DNA of 11,725 nucleotides from a bacterium. Its GTDB lineage: Bacteria; Verrucomicrobiota; Kiritimatiellia; UBA8416. The notes beneath the pieces were generated by a model. The model ran no database searches and was not told the DNA's origin. It saw nothing but the letters and a program-made list of their open reading frames with translations. Positions 1-7,604 of this stretch are shown piece after piece. Every line of letters starts with the position of its first letter. Position 1 is the first letter of the stretch. The stretch is taken from the NCBI GenBank assembly GCA_020048935.1, contig JAIFLS010000186.1:1-11725 (forward strand). The letters run 5' to 3'. The position numbers and the translations under genes are program-made.

Positions 1-1057
1 GCCCTGGGAGTCCGCCAGGGAAAAGGGCCGCTGTATCCGGGCCGGGCGACACAATGGGAGCCCGCGGTCGCGCAATCAGGGAACGTGATGGCATCTGAAG
101 CCCGTCGCTTGCCGTCGCCCGTGATCCCGGGCGGATGCGGCCATGCCAGCTTTTCATCGCTGATGCCGCATGACGCATCGCCGCGATCGGAACCCGGCGC
201 GCAGGATGTCGATGCCGTTGACCGCGACCCCGTCGCGGAGGCCGCACCGGTCTTGCCGGAGTCTTCGGATATCTTCGCCATCCGGGCCGGGGCCAAGACG
301 GGAAATTGCTGGCATTCCATATTTGAAAGGATCGACTTCCAGGCCGCCGGTGGCGAAATCGATGCCGTGGTGGATGAAGCGCTGGGCCGTGGTGGATGAA
401 GCGCTGGATCAGTACGGCATTTGCGGCTGGCCGGCAGCGGACCCGCGTGTGCAGCAGCGGCGGCAGGCGGTGAAGGCGATGGTGCAGCGTGTGCTGGCGG
501 CCCCGCTGGCCGGCGGTTTCTGCCTGGGCGATGTACCTCTGCTGGCGCGGCGCTCGGAATTGCAATTCCATTTCACCCTCCGGCAGCATGGCGGGGTGCA
601 GACGATGCGCGGCATCCACGACGCGCTTGATCGCCACTGGCTCGGGGAAGCCAGGGATGACGCCTTCCTGCGCCGACTTGCACAGGCAGGGAATGCGCTG
701 CCGCTGGGCTTCATGACCGGCTACATGGATCTCGTGTTCCAGCATGGGGGGCGGTTTTACATAGTCGACTGGAAATCAAACCGGATCGGTGGCACTCCCG
801 TCAGTTTTGATTCGTCCGGCCTGGCTGGCGAAATGGCGGTGCATGGGTATTATCTGCAATACCTGATCTATACCGTGGCACTGGATGCGTTCCTGCGTCA
901 ACGGCTGGTGGGTTATGATTACGAGCGGCACATGGGCGGCGTCTATTATGTGTTCCTGCGCGGGGTGGATGAGGCGGTGCCGGGACGCGGGGTATTCCAT
1001 GAGCGGCCGGCCGCCAGCCTGATTGCCTCGCTGTCGCGTGTGCTGGCGGCAGGATGA
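1..1057 (+). pseudogene. recB: recB C-terminal region (exonuclease V beta subunit), 5'-truncated by the window and frameshifted
   Basis: RecB is the helicase-nuclease subunit of RecBCD, which processes DNA double-strand ends. Only its C-terminal nuclease region is visible. Reading frame 1 is open from base 1 and has no start codon. It encodes ASFSSL and then GNCWHSIFERIDF, the RecB linker and conserved-His region (His codon 313-315), and stops at TGA 397-399. The family sequence continues in frame 2: GYMDLVF (Asp codon 728-730), VDWKSN (Asp 767-769, Lys 773-775), QYLIYTVAL, then GGVYYVFLRGVD, ending at TGA 1055-1057. The D...D-x-K set is the PD-(D/E)xK nuclease centre. The frame change coincides with a perfect 22-bp tandem duplication at 364-407. 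Removing one copy restores one continuous frame (EIDAVVDEALDQYGICGW). As read, the His and the D/D/K residues are on separate reading frames, so a normal nuclease domain cannot be made. Either the gene is inactivated or the duplication is a sequencing or assembly error. The frame-2 sequence before about 386 is not RecB-like. Confidence 0.85.
364..407 (+). repeat. Perfect 22-bp tandem duplication inside recB
   Basis: Bases 364-385 and 386-407 are identical 22-mers, each starting GCCGTGGTGG and ending GAAGCGCTGG. Because 22 is not a multiple of three, the second copy shifts the recB frame and brings TGA 397-399 into phase. Deleting one copy joins Leu382 codon, then GAT, then CAG410 in frame. 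This is what replication slippage, or a local assembly artefact, would leave. Confidence 0.95.
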
Positions 1058-1089
1058 CGAGGGGAAACGCGTTTGCAAGTGGTTTTTGA

Positions 1090-1121
1090 TTGACAGCGGG
1101 CACTTCGGAAGTCAAAGTGCC
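1090..1121 (+). promoter_or_regulatory. Possible pyrG promoter (-35) with an overlapping inverted repeat
   Basis: A perfect TTGACA hexamer lies at 1090-1095, in the 162-bp gap between recB and pyrG. At 17-bp spacing the -10 position (1113-1118, CAAAGT) matches the consensus at only three of six bases, so the promoter call is weak. The same stretch holds an inverted repeat, GGCACTT at 1099-1105 and AAGTGCC at 1115-1121, with a 9-nt loop and an inner ACTTC/GAAGT palindrome. No T-run follows, so a rho-independent terminator for recB is not supported. An operator or a leader hairpin is possible. Confidence 0.3.
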
Positions 1122-1219
1122 ATCCCCGAGGCGACGAACGGCTGCCGGTGTCCGCTTGGCGGGCTGTTTAAGCGAAACCATATTTGCATTCGCATGAATG
1201 CCAGGGGGCGATTTAGACC

Positions 1220-2854
1220 ATGACAAAACATCTTTTTGTGACGGGTGGAGTTGTGTCGTCGCTGGGCAAGGGACTGACTGCCGCCTCGGTGGCCCTGTTG
1301 CTCGAACGGCGGGGTTATCGCGTGAAGCTCCAGAAGCTGGACCCCTACCTGAATGTCGATCCGGGGACCATGTCGCCATATCAGCACGGCGAGGTCTACG
1401 TGACGGTCGATGGCGCGGAAACCGATCTGGACCTGGGACATTACGAGCGCTTCACGGGGGTTGATTGCACACGGGGGAGCAACTTCACGACCGGACGCAT
1501 CTACAGCGATGTCATCACCCGCGAACGCGAGGGCGGCTATCTTGGCAAGACCGTGCAGGTGATCCCGCATATCACCGATGCGATCAAGGCGGCGATCCGG
1601 TCGATGGATGGTGACGACGTGGACTTCGTGATCACGGAGATCGGCGGCACGGCGGGCGATATCGAGTCGCTGCCGTTCCTGGAGGCGATCCGCCAGTTGC
1701 GGCAGGAGATCGGCAGGACGAACGGGCTGTTCCTGCATGTGACGCTGGTGCCATACATTGCTGCCGCTGGCGAGATGAAGACCAAGCCTTCGCAGCAGTC
1801 GGTCGGCATCCTGCGCTCCATCGGCATTATACCCGACATCCTGATTTGCCGCTGTGAACGCCCGCTGGAGCAGGAGCACAAGGACAAGCTGGCATTATTC
1901 TGCAACGTGGAGCGCCAGATGGTCATCGAGGAGCAGGATGTGGCCAACAGCATCTACGAGGTACCGCTGGCCCTGGCTGATCAGGATCTGGACGTGTACA
2001 TCCTCGAACTGCTGCAGCTGCATGTCGGACGGCTGGACCTGCGCGACTGGCGAGCCATGGTGGACCGGTTGGTGAACCCAAAGTTCGGCACGGTCGAGGT
2101 TGCGGTGGTCGGCAAGTACATCAGCCTGCAGGATGCCTACAAGAGCATCTACGAATCGTTGACGCATGCCGGCGGCAGCAACGATGTCAAGGTGCGGGTG
2201 CGCCAGATCGAGTCCGAGGAGGTCGAGCGTGTTGGCGCGGAGGCTCTGCTGGCGGGTGTCGACGGGATACTGGTGCCGGGCGGGTTTGGTGACCGCGGGA
2301 TCGAAGGCAAGATTGCCGCCGTGCGCTATGCGCGTGAGAACGGGATACCTTTCTTCGGTATCTGTCTTGGAATGCAGTGCGCGGTGATGGATTTCGGCCG
2401 GCAGGTCTGCGGGCTGGACAGCGCCAACAGCAGCGAGTTCAACGAGAAGACGCCGCATCCGGTGATTCACATGATGGCCTCGCAGCGCAATGTCTATCGC
2501 AAGGGTGGCACGATGCGGCTGGGTTCATATCCCTGTCGCCTGGAAGCCGGCACGGAGGCGGCAGCCTGCTACGGGGCAACGGAGATCAGCGAGCGGCACC
2601 GCCACCGCTACGAGTTCAACAATGCCTACCGCCAGCAGATGGAGGCCAAGGGGCTGGTGATTTCCGGCCTTTCGCCCGATGGCGAACTGGTCGAGGTGGT
2701 GGAATATCCGGCGCATCCATGGTTTGTCGCCTGCCAGTTCCACCCCGAGTTCCAGTCAACCCCCATGCGGTCGCACCCGCTGTTCCGCGGGTTTGTGGCG
2801 GCGGCCGTGAAACGGCGTGATCTGGTTAAATCGAACAAGAATGAGGGAGCATAA
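1220..2854 (+). CDS. pyrG: CTP synthase (glutamine-hydrolysing)
   Basis: CTP synthase converts UTP to CTP using ATP and glutamine, the last step of pyrimidine nucleotide synthesis, in the cytoplasm. The 544-residue product has the usual family length. The synthetase domain (about 1-270) opens with MTKHLFVTGGVVSSLGKGLTAA and contains LQKLDPYLNVDPGTMSP and the EIGGTAGDIES motif (140-150). The class I glutamine amidotransferase domain (about 290-535) has the oxyanion-hole region PGGFGDRG (353-360), the nucleophile Cys382 in GICLGMQ, and His508/Glu510 in FHPEF. The complete set of catalytic residues suggests an active enzyme. The ATG at 1220 is preceded by AGGGGG (1203-1208), 11 nt away, which is somewhat long spacing. 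The TAA stop shares its last base with the carB start, so the two genes are probably co-transcribed and translationally coupled. Confidence 0.98.
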   Translation: MTKHLFVTGGVVSSLGKGLTAASVALLLERRGYRVKLQKLDPYLNVDPGTMSPYQHGEVYVTVDGAETDLDLGHYERFTGVDCTRGSNFTTGRIYSDVITREREGGYLGKTVQVIPHITDAIKAAIRSMDGDDVDFVITEIGGTAGDIESLPFLEAIRQLRQEIGRTNGLFLHVTLVPYIAAAGEMKTKPSQQSVGILRSIGIIPDILICRCERPLEQEHKDKLALFCNVERQMVIEEQDVANSIYEVPLALADQDLDVYILELLQLHVGRLDLRDWRAMVDRLVNPKFGTVEVAVVGKYISLQDAYKSIYESLTHAGGSNDVKVRVRQIESEEVERVGAEALLAGVDGILVPGGFGDRGIEGKIAAVRYARENGIPFFGICLGMQCAVMDFGRQVCGLDSANSSEFNEKTPHPVIHMMASQRNVYRKGGTMRLGSYPCRLEAGTEAAACYGATEISERHRHRYEFNNAYRQQMEAKGLVISGLSPDGELVEVVEYPAHPWFVACQFHPEFQSTPMRSHPLFRGFVAAAVKRRDLVKSNKNEGA

Positions 2855-5800
2855 TGCCGAAGCGGACCGACATACAGAAAATCATGATCATCGGCTCTGG
2901 GCCGATCGTGATCGGGCAGGGTTGCGAGTTTGACTATTCCGGGGTGCAGGCGTGCAAGTCGCTCAAGGAAGAGGGCTATGAGGTCGTGCTGGTGAACAGC
3001 AATCCGGCCACGATCATGACGGACCCCGAGTTTGCCGACCGCACCTATATCGAACCGCTGACGCGGGATGTGCTGACCTCGATCATCCGCCGCGAGCGGC
3101 CGGACGCGCTGCTGCCGACCCTCGGCGGGCAGACGGCACTCAACCTGGCGATGGAACTGGCGGCGGCCGGCGTGCTCGAACGTCACGGCGTGGAGATGCT
3201 CGGAGCCAATGCAGCGGTGATCCACAAGGCCGAGGACCGTCTCGCCTTCAAGGAGGCGATGATCAAGATCGGGCTGGATGTGCCGCGCAGTGTATCGGCC
3301 CATTCGATGAAGGAAGCCGAAGCGGCGCGCGAGGCGCTCGGTGACTTTCCGCTGGTGATCCGTCCCGGCTTCACACTTGGCGGTACCGGGGGCGGCATTG
3401 CCTACAACGCCGCTCAGTTTGCCGAGATCGTGCAGCGCGGGCTGTTCTACAGCCCCACGAGCGAGGTGCTGATCGAGGAGTCCGTGCTGGGCTGGAAGGA
3501 ATTCGAGCTTGAGGTTATGCGCGACCGCAAGGACAATTGCGTGATCATCTGCTCGATCGAGAACATCGATCCGATGGGTGTGCATACGGGGGACAGCATC
3601 ACCGTGGCTCCGGTCCAGACGCTTACCGACCGGGAATACCAGCGCATGCGCGATGCGGCGTTTGCCGTGATGCGCGAGATCGGCGTCGAGACGGGCGGCT
3701 CGAATGTCCAGTTCGCCATCAATCCCGATGACGGACGGATGGTCGTGATCGAGATGAACCCGCGGGTATCGCGTTCATCGGCCCTCGCCTCCAAGGCCAC
3801 GGGATTCCCGATTGCCAAGATTGCCGCCAAGCTGGCCGTGGGATACACGCTCGACGAGATCCGCAACGACATCACACAGGAGACGCCAGCCTGCTTCGAG
3901 CCGACGCTGGACTACGTGGTGACCAAGGTGCCGCGGTTCGCCTTCGAGAAATTCACGGCGGCGGACGATACCCTCGGCACGCAGATGAAGTCTGTCGGTG
4001 AGGCCATGAGCATCGGCAAGACCTTCAAGCAGTCCTTCCAGAAGGCGATGCGCTCGCTGGAAACGGGGCGCGCGGGCTACGGGGCGGACGGCAAGGACGG
4101 CCCCTGGGAACGGCATAGCGATACCGATCTCGAGGATCTGCTGCGGCGCCCGAATGCCGGCCGGGTATTCGCCGTGCGCGCCGCGTTCAAGCGTGGCTGG
4201 TCAGTGGAGAAGGTCTACGCGATGACGAAGATCGACCGCTGGTTCCTGCGGCACTTCGAGGAACTGGTCGCCTACGAGGATGAAATCCGCGGGGCAGGGT
4301 CGCTGGAAGCACTGGCGGCGGATCGTCCTCTGTTCGAGCAGGCCAAGGCGTTCGGTTATTCCGACCGGCAGATCGCCTACCTGCTCAAGACCAAGGAGGA
4401 TGCCGTCCGCGCGGCGCGCGAGCAGGTGGGGCTGCTGCCGGTGTACGGGCTGGTCGATACCTGCGCTGCCGAGTTCAAGGCGTTTACACCCTATTTCTAC
4501 TCGACCTATGGTGACGTCAACGAGAGCCGGCCCAGTGATCGCAAGAAGATCATGATCCTGGGTGGCGGGCCGAACCGGATCGGACAGGGGATCGAATTCG
4601 ACTACTGCTGCGTGCATGCGTCCTTCGCCCTGCGCGAGGCCGGTTTCGAGACAATCATGGTCAACAGCAATCCCGAGACCGTCAGTACCGATTACGACAC
4701 CAGCGACCGGCTGTACTTCGAGCCGCTGACGCTGGAGGATGTCCTGCACATCTACCGCAACGAGGGGTGCTACGGGGTGATCGTGCAGTTCGGTGGCCAG
4801 ACCCCGCTGAACCTGGCGGCGGCACTGGAGAAGAACGGCGTCAATATCATCGGGACGAAACCGAAGGATATCGAGGCGGCCGAGGACCGCAAGTTCTTCC
4901 AGGAACTGGTGACGCGCCTTGGCATACGGCAGCCGGAGAATGGTTTGGCGACCAGCATCGAGGAGGCCGAGGTCATCGCGGCCCGGCTCGGGTTCCCGGT
5001 GCTGATGCGTCCCTCGTTCGTGCTGGGTGGACGGGCGATGGTCATCGTCTATGACGTCGAGATGCTGCGCAAGTACATGACCGAGGCGGTGGATGTCTCC
5101 GAGGACCGTCCGGTCCTGATCGATCATTACCTCGAAGATGCGGTCGAGGTGGATGTGGACTGCATCAGTGATGGCGAGACCTCGGTGATCGGCTCGATCA
5201 TGGAACACGTGGAACTGGCTGGTATTCATTCGGGTGACAGTGCCTGCACGATCCCGGCACCGACGTTGAGCGAGAGCGTGAAGGAGACCATACGCCAGCA
5301 TACGTTCGCCTTTGCCAAGGCACTTAACGTATGCGGCTTGATGAATGTTCAATACGCTATCCATCAGGATACCGTCTACGTGCTCGAGGTCAATCCGCGC
5401 GCCTCGCGGACGGTGCCGTTCGTCAGCAAGGCCATCGGTGTGCCGCTGGCCAAGTTGGCGGCACTGGCGATGACGGGTTTCAAGCTGAAGGACCTCGGGT
5501 TCACCAAGGAGGTCACGCCGAAGCATTTTTCGGTCAAGGAAGCGGTATTCCCGTTTTCAAGGTTCCCCGGTATCGATGTTATCCTGAGTCCGGAAATGAA
5601 GTCGACCGGCGAGGTGATGGGGATTGATCGTACCGGCGGCATGGCATTCCTCAAGAGCCAGGTGGCCTCCGGCAACCGGCTGCCCGCTTCCGGGCCGATC
5701 TTTGTCAGCGTCCGTGACCACGACAAGGAGGAGTTGCAGGAACTGGCCCCTCGGCTGGCGGCGTTGGGCTACAAGCTCTACGCAACGCTGGGCACAAGCA

Positions 5801-6126
5801 CGTCGCTGCGCAACCGGGGCATTGCCAGCCGGGCGCTTTTCCGGATTGCGGATGGACGTCCGAACGTGATCGACATGATCGAGGGCAAGGAAGTCGGCTG
5901 GATCATCAACACCCCGGCCAGCGGTCCGGCACCGCGCATCGACGAGATCAAGATGCGGGCTCACGCGGTGATCCGCGGGATCCCGATCACGACCACGATC
6001 GACGGCCTGCGTGCGGCGATCAACGGGCTGGAGGCGTTGAGGAAAAACCAGGAGATCGATGTGTGCAGCATCCAGGAATATCACCGCAACCTGCCGAAAG
6101 TGAACCTGCCGAAAGTGGCCGGCTAA
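2854..6126 (+). CDS. carB: Carbamoyl-phosphate synthase large subunit
   Basis: CarB makes carbamoyl phosphate from bicarbonate, two ATP and ammonia channelled from the glutaminase subunit CarA. The product feeds pyrimidine and arginine synthesis. The 1090-residue protein has the full duplicated architecture. The first ATP-grasp half starts KIMIIGSGPIVIGQGCEFDYSG near residue 10. An oligomerisation region covers about 400-560. The second half starts KIMILGGGPNRIGQGIEFDY near residue 563, with its ATP-grasp loop RPSFVLGGRAM near 730. A C-terminal MGS-like allosteric domain (about 945-1065) contains YATLGTS. It is slightly longer than E. coli CarB because of a tail ending in a duplicated NLPKV. 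The ATG overlaps the pyrG stop (TAATG), and a GAGGGA ribosome site lies at 2843-2848, just inside pyrG. No carA is seen in the window, so the small subunit must be encoded elsewhere. The 3' end overlaps convergent plsY by 4 bp. Confidence 0.98.
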   Translation: MPKRTDIQKIMIIGSGPIVIGQGCEFDYSGVQACKSLKEEGYEVVLVNSNPATIMTDPEFADRTYIEPLTRDVLTSIIRRERPDALLPTLGGQTALNLAMELAAAGVLERHGVEMLGANAAVIHKAEDRLAFKEAMIKIGLDVPRSVSAHSMKEAEAAREALGDFPLVIRPGFTLGGTGGGIAYNAAQFAEIVQRGLFYSPTSEVLIEESVLGWKEFELEVMRDRKDNCVIICSIENIDPMGVHTGDSITVAPVQTLTDREYQRMRDAAFAVMREIGVETGGSNVQFAINPDDGRMVVIEMNPRVSRSSALASKATGFPIAKIAAKLAVGYTLDEIRNDITQETPACFEPTLDYVVTKVPRFAFEKFTAADDTLGTQMKSVGEAMSIGKTFKQSFQKAMRSLETGRAGYGADGKDGPWERHSDTDLEDLLRRPNAGRVFAVRAAFKRGWSVEKVYAMTKIDRWFLRHFEELVAYEDEIRGAGSLEALAADRPLFEQAKAFGYSDRQIAYLLKTKEDAVRAAREQVGLLPVYGLVDTCAAEFKAFTPYFYSTYGDVNESRPSDRKKIMILGGGPNRIGQGIEFDYCCVHASFALREAGFETIMVNSNPETVSTDYDTSDRLYFEPLTLEDVLHIYRNEGCYGVIVQFGGQTPLNLAAALEKNGVNIIGTKPKDIEAAEDRKFFQELVTRLGIRQPENGLATSIEEAEVIAARLGFPVLMRPSFVLGGRAMVIVYDVEMLRKYMTEAVDVSEDRPVLIDHYLEDAVEVDVDCISDGETSVIGSIMEHVELAGIHSGDSACTIPAPTLSESVKETIRQHTFAFAKALNVCGLMNVQYAIHQDTVYVLEVNPRASRTVPFVSKAIGVPLAKLAALAMTGFKLKDLGFTKEVTPKHFSVKEAVFPFSRFPGIDVILSPEMKSTGEVMGIDRTGGMAFLKSQVASGNRLPASGPIFVSVRDHDKEELQELAPRLAALGYKLYATLGTSTSLRNRGIASRALFRIADGRPNVIDMIEGKEVGWIINTPASGPAPRIDEIKMRAHAVIRGIPITTTIDGLRAAINGLEALRKNQEIDVCSIQEYHRNLPKVNLPKVAG
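6088..6117 (+). repeat. Perfect 15-bp tandem repeat at the 3' end of carB
   Basis: Bases 6088-6102 and 6103-6117 are identical (AACCTGCCGAAAGTG twice). The repeat stays in frame and gives NLPKV-NLPKV just before the terminal Ala-Gly. It lies beyond the conserved MGS-like domain, so it probably has little functional effect. It is a second short exact tandem duplication in the window besides the one in recB. Confidence 0.95.
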
Positions 6127-6764
6127 TGCTTTTTCCCGAATACGATCCGGTTTTCCGTGCCGTTTAGCAGACGGCGGATGTTGGCCTTGTGCCGCCAGAT
6201 GACCAGGAGTCCGAGCACGACGAGCACAGCCGGAACAAGCATGCCCTCCTGGCGGTAAAGGAAAAAGCCAGCCACGGGCACGACGACGGCCGCCGTGATC
6301 GAACCCAGCGACACGAAGCGGCTGATGCCGAACACGACAGCGAAGGTGCCCAGGCCGATCAGCAGGGCTTGCGGGGCGATCCCGATCAAAACCCCGGCCG
6401 AGGTGGCGACACCCTTGCCTCCCTTGAACCGCAGGTATATCGGGAAGTTGTGGCCGAGTATGGCCGCGCAGCCGCAGGCGATCTTCAGCCAGGCAGGGGT
6501 GTCCGCAAGTAGCGCCAGCTCATGCAGGAGCCAGGGAAAGCCAGCCGCCGGAATGTACCCCTTGAGCGCATCGAGCAGCAATGCCAGGATTCCCCAGCCC
6601 TTGCCGACCGAGCGCAGGACATTGGTGGCCCCGATATTGCAGCTCCCGACCTGGCGGATGTCGATGCCGCGCATCCGTCCGATCAGCAGGCCGAACGGGA
6701 TGGAGCCGAGGAGGTAGGCAACAATGATGGCGGCGGCGGCTGAGATCCAGGCGGTCGTGGTCAT
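6123..6764 (-). CDS. plsY: Acyl-phosphate:glycerol-3-phosphate acyltransferase PlsY
   Basis: PlsY is an inner-membrane enzyme that transfers an acyl chain from acyl-phosphate to glycerol-3-phosphate, the first committed step of phospholipid synthesis in most bacteria. The 213-residue protein is strongly hydrophobic and has several predicted membrane segments. It shows the family motifs AYLLGSIPFGLLIGR (about 16-30), GSCNIGATNVLR (about 41-52) and LGHNFPIYLRFKGGKGVAT (about 103-121). The usual GSGN of motif 2 reads GSCN here. The start ATG (6764-6762) overlaps the ispA stop as ATGA, and AAAGGA lies about 5 nt upstream within ispA, so translation is probably coupled. It converges on carB: the stop TAG (6125-6123) lies within a 4-bp overlap of the two coding regions, leaving no room for a terminator between them. 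Confidence 0.96.
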   Translation of the reverse strand: MTTTAWISAAAAIIVAYLLGSIPFGLLIGRMRGIDIRQVGSCNIGATNVLRSVGKGWGILALLLDALKGYIPAAGFPWLLHELALLADTPAWLKIACGCAAILGHNFPIYLRFKGGKGVATSAGVLIGIAPQALLIGLGTFAVVFGISRFVSLGSITAAVVVPVAGFFLYRQEGMLVPAVLVVLGLLVIWRHKANIRRLLNGTENRIVFGKKH

Positions 6765-7600
6765 GATGTCCTTTCAAGAAGGCGTTTGGCAAGGGCGCGC
6801 AAGGGGGCGGCCGCGTCACCGAATGGACGGAGGGCGTCCATGGCTTCCGTCGTCAGTGTGGTGGCGTACGCCCTGGCCCGTTCCGCGCCCATGATGTGAA
6901 CGCAGGAGAAGCTGTGATCGTCGGGGTTGTCCGCATCGAGCAGGTCGTCAACCATCTGGAAGGCGAGCCCGCAGGCGCGTCCGAACGCACTCAGCGCGGC
7001 TAGAGACTCCGCGTTCGCCCGGGCGGTCAGCGCCCCCATTTCGACCGCCGCGCGGAAGAGGTCGGCCGTCTTGTGCTCGTGGATGAAGCGCATGGTGGCT
7101 TCATCTGCCTGTTGCGCGGTGGCGGCCAGGTCGGCGACCTGGCCGCCGACGACGCCGCGGCTGCCGGCGGCGGTGGCGAGCACGCGCACAATCGCGGCGG
7201 GCGCGGTAGACGAGGCGGCAGCGGTCTCGAAGGCGAGCGTCAGCAGGGCATCGCCCGCCAGCAGGGCATTGGCTTCACCAAAGGCCTTGTGGCAGCTCGG
7301 GCGGCCGCGCCTGAAATCGTCGTCGTCCATGCAGGGCAGGTCGTCGTGGATGAGCGTGTAGGTGTGCAGCAATTCAATGGCCGCCGCCGCCGGCAGCGCT
7401 GCCTGCCGGCTCCCTCCCAGGCATTCTGCTGCCGCGAAGGTCAAGGCAGGACGGATGCGTTTTCCCCCCGCGAAGACACTGTAGCGCATGGCTTCATGCA
7501 GGACGGCAGGTGATTCGTCTGCCGTCGGCAGCACCCGTTCCAGCTCTCCCTCCACGACCTGGCGGCAGTCAGTCAGGTAGGAATCAATAGTCCACGCCAT
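6761..7600 (-). CDS. ispA: Short-chain (E)-prenyl diphosphate synthase, probably farnesyl diphosphate synthase
   Basis: The enzyme condenses isopentenyl diphosphate with allylic diphosphates to make C15 (possibly C20) precursors for quinones and undecaprenyl phosphate. The 279 residues contain GGKRIRP (about 45-51), the first Asp-rich motif DDLPCMD (86-92) followed by DDDFRRGRP, and the second Asp-rich motif QMVDDLLD in the C-terminal third. Tyr at the fifth position before the first motif (HTYTLIHDD) and the four-residue spacing within it are features of bacterial type II FPP synthases, which is why farnesyl product is favoured. After the second motif the usual lysine-bearing K-x-TYP stretch is replaced by ADNPDDHSFSCVH. 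ATG at 7600 was chosen because it lies 4 nt after the csgG-like stop and gives the normal N-terminus. A TTG at 7615, inside the upstream gene, is a less likely start. No clear Shine-Dalgarno is seen, so coupling to the upstream gene is likely. Confidence 0.92.
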   Translation of the reverse strand: MAWTIDSYLTDCRQVVEGELERVLPTADESPAVLHEAMRYSVFAGGKRIRPALTFAAAECLGGSRQAALPAAAAIELLHTYTLIHDDLPCMDDDDFRRGRPSCHKAFGEANALLAGDALLTLAFETAAASSTAPAAIVRVLATAAGSRGVVGGQVADLAATAQQADEATMRFIHEHKTADLFRAAVEMGALTARANAESLAALSAFGRACGLAFQMVDDLLDADNPDDHSFSCVHIMGAERARAYATTLTTEAMDALRPFGDAAAPLRALAKRLLERTS

Positions 7601-7604
7601 GACG

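Noticed and set aside
170..385. Frame-2 reading upstream of the recB duplication that could extend the nuclease-domain frame to an ATG at 170
   Set aside because: Its translation is Arg/Pro/Ser-rich and unlike RecB, while frame 1 over the same bases carries RecB motifs. It is a shadow that happens to join the real frame after the duplication.
1099..1121. Terminator for recB
   Set aside because: A 7-bp stem with a 9-nt loop but no following T-run.
4201..5526. Long open frame (441 codons) on the minus strand opposite carB, with others at 2626-3585 and 1112-1879
   Set aside because: These lie antisense to strongly conserved pyrG/carB sequence. Their compositions are His/Arg/Asp/Gln-rich, typical of reverse reading of G+C-biased codons, and they match no family.
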